Source: Favolaschia claudopus
Lineage: Eukaryota; Basidiomycota; Agaricomycetes; Agaricales; Mycenaceae
DNA length: 64,000 nt
Assembly: GCA_037176885.1 (NCBI GenBank)
Contig: JAWWNJ010000028.1
Location: 124,001 to 188,000, forward strand
Direction of reading: 5' to 3'
Shown: positions 58,501 through 64,000 of the stretch, in pieces
Layout: each line of letters starts with the position of its first letter
How positions within the stretch are numbered: the first letter of the stretch is position 1
Notes under the pieces: model-generated
Seen by the model: the letters and a program-made list of their open reading frames with translations, nothing else
Database searches by the model: none
Told to the model about the DNA's origin: nothing
Made by a program: the position numbers and the translations under genes

Positions 58501-58664
58501 AATCACGTCGAGAAGATACTATAGATCCACAAAATGATATCTCTCTAGAGGAAGGATTGCTTCAGAATTTCAAAGCACAATCGGAGACGGAAGAGGTTGA
58601 ATATGATTCTAACTCAACATCTTCTCAGCCTGACAGGCAGAAATTGAACGTACTACATGCTTGA
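55528..58664 (+). pseudogene. Second, inactivated copy of the EamA transporter
   Basis: It starts ATG MSSVPYVALTSNQSDVV at 55528 and parallels the copy at 3422-5236 exon by exon: NAGLLLVTGAQAVFSLVNVA, LNGTYFALQYLSLSDVTVI, TIRAIGQRAHPLHLL, then FQREAAGRASMGLYTQ, TLLSVLGTGIIMSAAIYVA and the tail LTKKKSPEEGKPQSRRED to 58664. Two lesions kill it. TGA at 56809-56811 replaces the tryptophan codon present in the intact copy, and a 1.3-kb element with inverted ends is inserted between QVL and GFQRE. Sequence similarity extends beyond the gene on both sides (about 55430 to 58840), showing a segmental, inverted duplication rather than retrocopying; introns are retained. Confidence 0.85.
56868..58211. 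mobile_element. 1.34-kb terminal-inverted-repeat element inside the transporter pseudogene
   Basis: Left end CATCATCAGCAAAAGGGC (56868 on) and right end GCACTTTTGCTGATGATG (to 58211) are inverted repeats of 24 bp with one mismatch. Inner flanks are dominated by GCTTTTT/AAAAAGC motifs on both sides, like subterminal transposase-binding repeats. Comparison with the intact gene shows the insertion lies within ACCATGGGTT. Only AT appears duplicated, though the CAT/ATG palindrome blurs the exact ends. No transposase domain. 57360-57856 is C/T-rich and open in several frames and could be captured host sequence. Confidence 0.75.
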
Positions 58665-58840
58665 CCGTCCTATGTAGATAACCTGGAAACATGATCGACA
58701 ATTTCTGTGTATCTTCCACGGTTTTTGGAGAGCTGGACGGCAACATGAAACCTGACTTGGTAACGTCAAAAAACACACGAGAGAAAGGTTGTAGATGCAA
58801 GCGACACAGTCAACAAAACTCAGAAACTCGGTTGACAATA

Positions 58841-59441
58841 ATTCAACCGTGGGAATCGGCCATCAAACTGAATGGTTGAAAAACTGCGTGAGCTCTTCTT
58901 CACGCGCTTCACGTATGATGTACTGATTCTACCTGGATCTCCATTACAGTATGTGGTCTTGTAATCATTTTTCCATTGGGAGGATGGAGGCGTCGGAACG
59001 AAGTTCGGAAAATCCCGGCTTGCACGATATCTACAGTAAATAATAGCAAATAATTGAAAATTTCCTTTTGTGGGAACACGAATTTGGCACGAACCGTCAC
59101 GAACAAGTCACGAACGTCGACAAATGGTCAAATGGTGCAGCATTTCAAGGTGTCTATCGCACTCTGGTCTATCCTTCTGGACTTGAAGCTGCCTGCCCAT
59201 CTCGGCTACCTTGACATTACCTGCTTGCCACAGTCCGAAGTCCGCCTCAATGCCACCCACCAAACCTCTGCTCAGCGGTCGGCGTCGACGTCTTGAACTC
59301 CGTTCAGGCAACGAGAGATACGAGTGGAGTGTGCTATATATATCCTAATGCGTGGGGAGCGGGAGAAGCATCAAGACCAGCGCTAAAAACCGACTAGAAA
59401 CCCGTTCTCATCATTGCAGTCTTACGCTCTTCGGACTTCCC
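58841..59441. promoter_or_regulatory. Intergenic; MFS gene promoter with TATA-like box
   Basis: No gene. CTATATATATCC near 59334-59345 is a good TATA-like box about 100 bp before the MFS start codon. Confidence 0.5.
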
Positions 59442-61406
59442 ATGACCCTAGACGACTCAGAGCGTGTTCCTCTCCTCGACCCCAACCCACCTCCGACGAA
59501 TGAACGGCGCCATATCTCTGGGACTATACTCATCGTTCCCCTGGCACTCCTGTGCCGCATAGCTACTCTCCTTCCAACGACGACAACGTTCTACATTCTG
59601 CAGCAATTCATCTGTCGCAGGTACTACAAGATACATGATCCTGCTAGCATTCCACCCGACGGTATCATACCCGACGAGTTGTGCGCAGTGCCCGCTGTGG
59701 GAGAGAGCTACGCCGCGTTCATCACGGTCGTCGCGTTGTTGGACGGAATAGGATGTGCGTCTTGCTTACGCGTTCCCGAGGGTTACGCTCTCGTCGAGTA
59801 CACACGACTGACGCATTGCAAGCTAGCTCTCGGCGGATACGCGTCCCTCAGCTATCTTGCGGCACGCTTCGGGCGTCGAACAGCACTGGCAAGCGTACTG
59901 AGCATTGGGTTGGCTGCCGATATTGCACTTCTTTGCTCAACAATGGCGGCGGAATCCAACCTGCATGTTCCATTGTTTGCACTCTGGCTGGTTTGTTCCA
60001 GCTTTTCGCAGGCGAATCTGATCGCTTTTGTTGCGAATATCTATCTGGTTGATTTGGTGCAGGAGGAATCAAGGTAGGTCAGTTTGATCGCTCGTGAAGT
60101 TGTCCTTGACACCATTGGCCAGGACCTCTGCTCTAAGCTCGCTTTCTGGTTGGTCTGCCTTGGGTGAGTGCATCGCATATCTTAAGGAGAGAACGACGCT
60201 GATTCGGCCAAAGGGAGCATCCTGTCCTTCAGTTTTGGCGGGACGATCACCACTCGTGGCGGCAATGCATTAGTAGTCTACGTTGTCGCGGGAGGACTTT
60301 GGGCAGCAGGACTGCTGTATGTATGGTTAATCCTCCCCGAATCATTCCTGAAAGAGAAACGGGATGCACTACTACAGCGGCGCGATGAGCCCTCTGGATC
60401 CCCGTCGTCAAGCCGCTCGCATGGCATCGTCTCTCGTGCATCGGCCTTGCTCGCCCCGCTCAAGCTGCTCGCCCCGGTCCACGATCCTCTAACGGGGAGG
60501 CGGAACTGGCGCTTGCTTATCTGCGCAGTACACATGTTCTTCGGTGGTCTTGGAGTGGGGTACGCCGTCCCGTCGCTCGTCACCATAGTCACCTCTTTAT
60601 ATCGCTACACCCCTGCAGAGGTATCTGCTCTACTACGACTTCTTTCGATGCACCGACTGAAAGCTTTCACAGACAGGTTATACCTTGACAGCGTTGAGCG
60701 CGACGAACATGTTCGTTCTCACCATAGTAATTCCGTACCTTGTTCAGCTGTTACGGCCCCGATACCAGCGTCCGGTTTCGGCCATCGCCAGTTCCGACAC
60801 CACCACCACCACAGATCGACTGGACGTTCACATTGCCCTCTTTTCGTGGATCGTCGAGGCATCCGCCTACGTGGTTTTCGGATACATGCGCACCCGCCCA
60901 ACGCAGCTCTTAGGTTCGCCTCTTATGCAGCCTTAACAACGTTTTGCGTCTCACGTTGAGCATTCCACAGCGGTTATTTTGATTGGTTGTGGACCAGGGT
61001 ATGCGCCGGCTGTACGCAGTCTTGTCGCTGCATCTGTTGAGCCACTCAAGCAAGGTCTGTCCGTTGCGATTTTGGTGATCCACCCACTTATCTTTATCTA
61101 CTGTAGGCGAGGCACTCGGTGCGATAGAGATGCTTTGGGGCCTGGGACTATTTGCTTCTCCCCTCCTCATGGGTGGCATCCTCACTGCGTCGGTCTTGTC
61201 TTGGCTTCCGTAACGAAAGCTGATCTCAAAACGTACATAGAACAATCGCATCTGTACCGCAGACGGTCTTCTTTGTCGAAGCGGTGAGTGATTGATTCTC
61301 GTCCGACGGCGTGACTAATAGGTGCGAGCAGACTATTATGATTTCCTCGGCTTCACTTCTACTGTTTGTTCAGGATTCCGATAGATACCGACCGCAAATT
61401 GACTAA
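59442..61406 (+). CDS. Major facilitator superfamily transporter
   Basis: Plasma-membrane or vacuolar proton-coupled carrier of 12-TM type; substrate unknown. Start MTLDDSERVPLLDPNPPPTN at 59442, a short cytosolic head with a dileucine-like EVPLL motif. The first span is TILIVPLALLCRIATLLPTT. An N-terminal half holds LGGYASLSYLAARFGRRTAL (the GxxxDRxGRR-type loop 2-3 motif), PLFALWLVCSSFSQANLIAF and LVDLVQEESR. Exons then read SFGGTITTRGGNALVVYVVA and LLYVWLILPESFLKEKRDAL. After a loop come LICAVHMFFGGLGVGYAVPS, DVHIALFSWIVEASAYVVFG, VILIGCGPGYAPAVRSLVAA, SVEPLKQGEALGAIEMLWGL, LFASPLLMGGILTASVLSWL, TVFFVEA and ISSASLLLFVQ to the stop at 61404. The splice between SWLP and TVFFV near 61210-61262 is not clean in my reading. 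Confidence 0.8.
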
Positions 61407-62300
61407 CTGAGCGGCGTTGTTGCTCCTGGTTTCAATGACGATGCGGTGACTGGCATACTTCCACCTCGACCACAATTCGACAAACATGCATCGACTAGGG
61501 ATTACTCGAGAGTCGAGTATGGGTCGTGATTGCCACCTCAAAGGAGTAATGCGTTCTGCCCTTACAGTATGTCGCAAACAAATTCTCGAAGGACACCTCA
61601 GCCTATCCATGTACGCTATGCCGGCTTCCGAGTGCAGGAGATGCAGGGGATTAACCTCCGGCCCCAACTATAGGCCAATAACCGATTTCCTGAGAGTCGC
61701 TTCTGCTTCGTTATCACCATCAGGGTTGGTGAAAGCAAACACCGAGATATGGTCAATTCATATTACAGTTGCGGAAATGTTCCGCTATTCTGCGCCGCGT
61801 CGTTCAATGGCGGATACAGGAGAGCAATTGGAAACGAAAGCTTTGACAATGCTTCGCCCTACTGGATATGCTCCGAATCTGCCAACATCTTCGCACTGAA
61901 TTTCCCGTCGCATGGCTCGCAAGTTGACCGTCCCTCCTTGGACCCTAGCGTCGATATTCGAGGGCTTTTTCGCCAGCGTTCTCAAGTCGCGGATGCATGC
62001 TCCAATCAGCGATAACTACGTGATGTTGATGTGTCATACAAGGCTACTCACCCAACCTCTAAACCCTAATTGGAACAGAAGACCAGAGCCGTCCACCGCC
62101 TACTGGCTTCCGCGGTTCACCTGCTCGGATACCAAGAGCACCTTCACCACACGGCAATCATGGAAGTCGACAAAAATAAAGCTGTGGTCATTCACATCTC
62201 GAGAACCATGGGGAAACTTTCTGCTTCTGAGCCAAAGCCTTGCGAATGACCTTTCATAAAGTCATGGAAATGTTCTTGTCTTGTTTCGCGCGTCATTGCC
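61407..62300. other. Intergenic, no gene seen
   Basis: About 0.9 kb with short frames of no recognisable product; includes the promoter of the second VTT gene. Confidence 0.5.
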
Positions 62301-63567
62301 ATGTCCCTCATGTCTCATAATGAATCGACCACGAACTCCGCCTTGGCTTTGGAACCTATCGACAAAGCTGGCTCAAGCAAGAATGATATCCCTCTGACCG
62401 TGACCATTGTGGAGGTCCCGTCGTGTGGCGAAGCCTCGCCGTCAACACCCGACGCGACCGAAGCTGAGCTGAACTACCTACATGGTGTCAGGAGGAAGAG
62501 AAGTATCTGGTATTGGCTTCGTAAGTCTTTGTCTTGCCGTGGAGGCATTCGACTGAAGCGTCCACTTCAGGAGCAATTGTGCCCGCCCTCATTGTGTTCA
62601 CGGCACTACTCCTCATTTCAATATTGCGCGAAAAGATAGTGGACGGCCTCGAACCCTTGACTGACTGGATCAAGGACAATAACCCTGCTGGTGCTGCAAT
62701 AATAATCGGTGCCATGATCATAGTCTCGTTTCCTCCCGTGAGTCCACCTTGTTCCCCGTGTTGCGACCAAGGACTAACTTCGCTTCTACAGCTCATCGGC
62801 CACGAGATTCTTGCTGTGTTGTGCGGTGTGTCCTTCGAGTTCGGAGAGGCATGCCTTGTGGACGCTTGTAGGTATCCTACCGGTATATCGCCTCTCGGTT
62901 GATGCTAACCAACATCATCAAGTGGGAACTGTCTTGGGGGAAGTGGCGAGTTTCTTTGTATTCAGATACGCCTGCACTGCGCGGGGCCGCAAGCTCGAGG
63001 AAAGCAAGATTGAATACGGGGCTCTAGCTCATATCGTTCGCCGAAAGGACGGCCAAATCTGGATTCTTCTCGTTATGAGATACAGCGCCATCCCCGCTCA
63101 TTGTTCGTTGGCCTAATTCCATGTCCCAAATGTTATCATGACCTGTTTGATCAGTGTCTACTCCCCTGTTCGCGGCCGTTGGCGTTCCCTTTTACAAATT
63201 CTTACTGGCAGTGGTTCTCGCTCTCCCCAAATCACTTGTCCCTGTGTTCGTGGGCTGGTCTGCTCGGCCAGAGAACGAGGGTAATTATTCCCTATTAGTC
63301 CAGCCTTTCTTGAGAGAATCGCTAATCTTTCGACAGGCAATAACATCGCCAACATCATCTCTAAAGTAGTCTTGGCCATCGGCCTCTGCATCACCTTTAT
63401 TGCGTATGTGTATATACTCGTTCCAGTTTGTTTTCCAACTCACTCTTCATCGCACAAGTCTATGGTGGATTCGTCGACGAATGAACAAAGACAAGGAAAA
63501 CTACATCCACTCTCGGCGCAAAGCTCGGCAAGAGAAAAACAAAGGACCGGTCTATGTTGCGCCCTAA
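62301..63567 (+). CDS. Second VTT-domain (Tvp38-like) membrane protein
   Basis: Start MSLMSHNESTTNSALALEPI at 62301. A soluble head is followed by GAIVPALIVFTALLLISILR, EPLTDWIKDNNPAGAAIIIG, AMIIVSFPP, then LIGHEILAVLCGVSFEFGEA and the VTT core GTVLGEVASFFVFRYACTAR with YGALAHIVRRKDGQIWILLV and MRYSAIPAH. Later segments: FAAVGVPFYKFLLAVVLALP, KSLVPVFVGWSARPENEG, KVVLAIGLCITFIAYVYI, and a basic tail with RRRMNKDKENYIHSRRKARQ ending GPVYVAP at 63567. The order of motifs (GEVA.FF.F.YAC.ARG, RYSA.P.H, LPK.LVPV..G) is the same as in the gene at 39108-40478, so the two are paralogues. Six or seven exons. Likely Golgi/ER membrane. Confidence 0.85.
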
Positions 63568-64000
63568 TGTTCACCGGACGCCTCTGGAAAGACTGATGGG
63601 TCCAAGACTCCCCATCGCGATTTAATCCTCCCGTCGAATGAAAGTCAATGGAAGTTGATCATGTACAAGTAAACAAATTGGACGAGTACTCTACATCGGT
63701 CAGTAAGAGAAGCAGTAACATAGACTAGCCGGCAGAATACGACGCAAATACACGACGGTAATGGGTGAATTTTCTTTATCCAAAAGTTCCGAGCGCACGC
63801 AGGCATCAAGCAAAAGCAAGCAAATGATAAGTTAACGTTAAATGGCGTGAAAAAATGGTAGGTGAGTACGACCGCCGCCGGAAGAATACTTGATAAGGTA
63901 TTGTATGGCCATAATGAGTGTCGTGTCCGTCCGTCCGCCCATCCATATATACATACGGTCTCCCTCCAACTCCCTCCTTCTTTGTTAGCGCACATTCGTA
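63568..64000. other. Right edge, no gene seen
   Basis: A minus-strand frame at 63645-63995 is open but has no family features. It may be a UTR of a gene beyond the edge. Confidence 0.4.

Noticed and set aside
63645..63995. 117-codon minus-strand frame at the right edge
   Set aside because: Hydrophobic but without a family signature, start context or splice partner; not supported as a gene.

Overview
The window looks like nuclear DNA of a filamentous basidiomycete, most likely an Agaricomycete. Genes are broken by many introns of about 45-75 nt with GT..AG ends and CTNAC-type branch points. Several protein families are typical of mushroom-forming fungi: a Zn-cluster/fungal_trans regulator with the basidiomycete N-terminus, an EamA transporter, an ER-bound mpaB-type oxygenase, a 7-TM orphan, and yeast-type chromatin and growth regulators. 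I see no bacterial operons, rRNA, CRISPR arrays or tRNA genes. Exon joins were made by hand from splice signals, conserved motifs and reading-frame closure. For the kinase, SRPBCC, HMG, MYND, aldolase and SFP1-like genes the exon lengths sum to a multiple of three.

Layout. 1-3214: Zn2Cys6 regulator cut by the left edge. 3422-5236 (-): EamA/DMT transporter. 5776-6233: MITE-like element. 6.3-11.7 kb: gene-poor. 11989-14069: SFP1-like C2H2 factor. 15862-16680: HMG-box protein. 17490-20432: protein kinase with an internally duplicated N-terminus. 21314-23355: secreted beta-lactamase-like hydrolase. 23503-24162 (-): SRPBCC protein with a 12-nt microexon. 25819-27069: class II aldolase. 27347-29334 (-): mpaB-type oxygenase. 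30694-31827 (-): MYND-finger protein. 31936-33591 (-): 7-TM protein. 34160-36880 (-): EPL1. 37083-37749 (-): small unknown. 39108-40478: VTT/Tvp38 protein. 40623-42111 (-): aldo-keto reductase. 42668-44987: S9 peptidase. 45363-47482: ataxin-10 homologue.

47.5-58.8 kb is a transposon-rich block. It holds a tyrosine-recombinase-type retrotransposon with split direct repeats but no recombinase (47536-50615). Next is an SDR gene split by two different insertions: a 2.2-kb array of three repeat units and a hAT-like element that keeps a BED-finger fragment. Last is a dead, inverted second copy of the EamA transporter, with a nonsense codon and a 1.3-kb terminal-inverted-repeat element inside an exon. 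59442-61406: MFS transporter. 62301-63567: second VTT protein.

The genes do not form an obvious pathway cluster; there is no PKS, NRPS or terpene synthase backbone. The most notable content is the duplicated transporter at both ends of the window, the unusual retroelement, the nested insertions that killed the SDR gene, and the tandemly duplicated kinase N-terminus.
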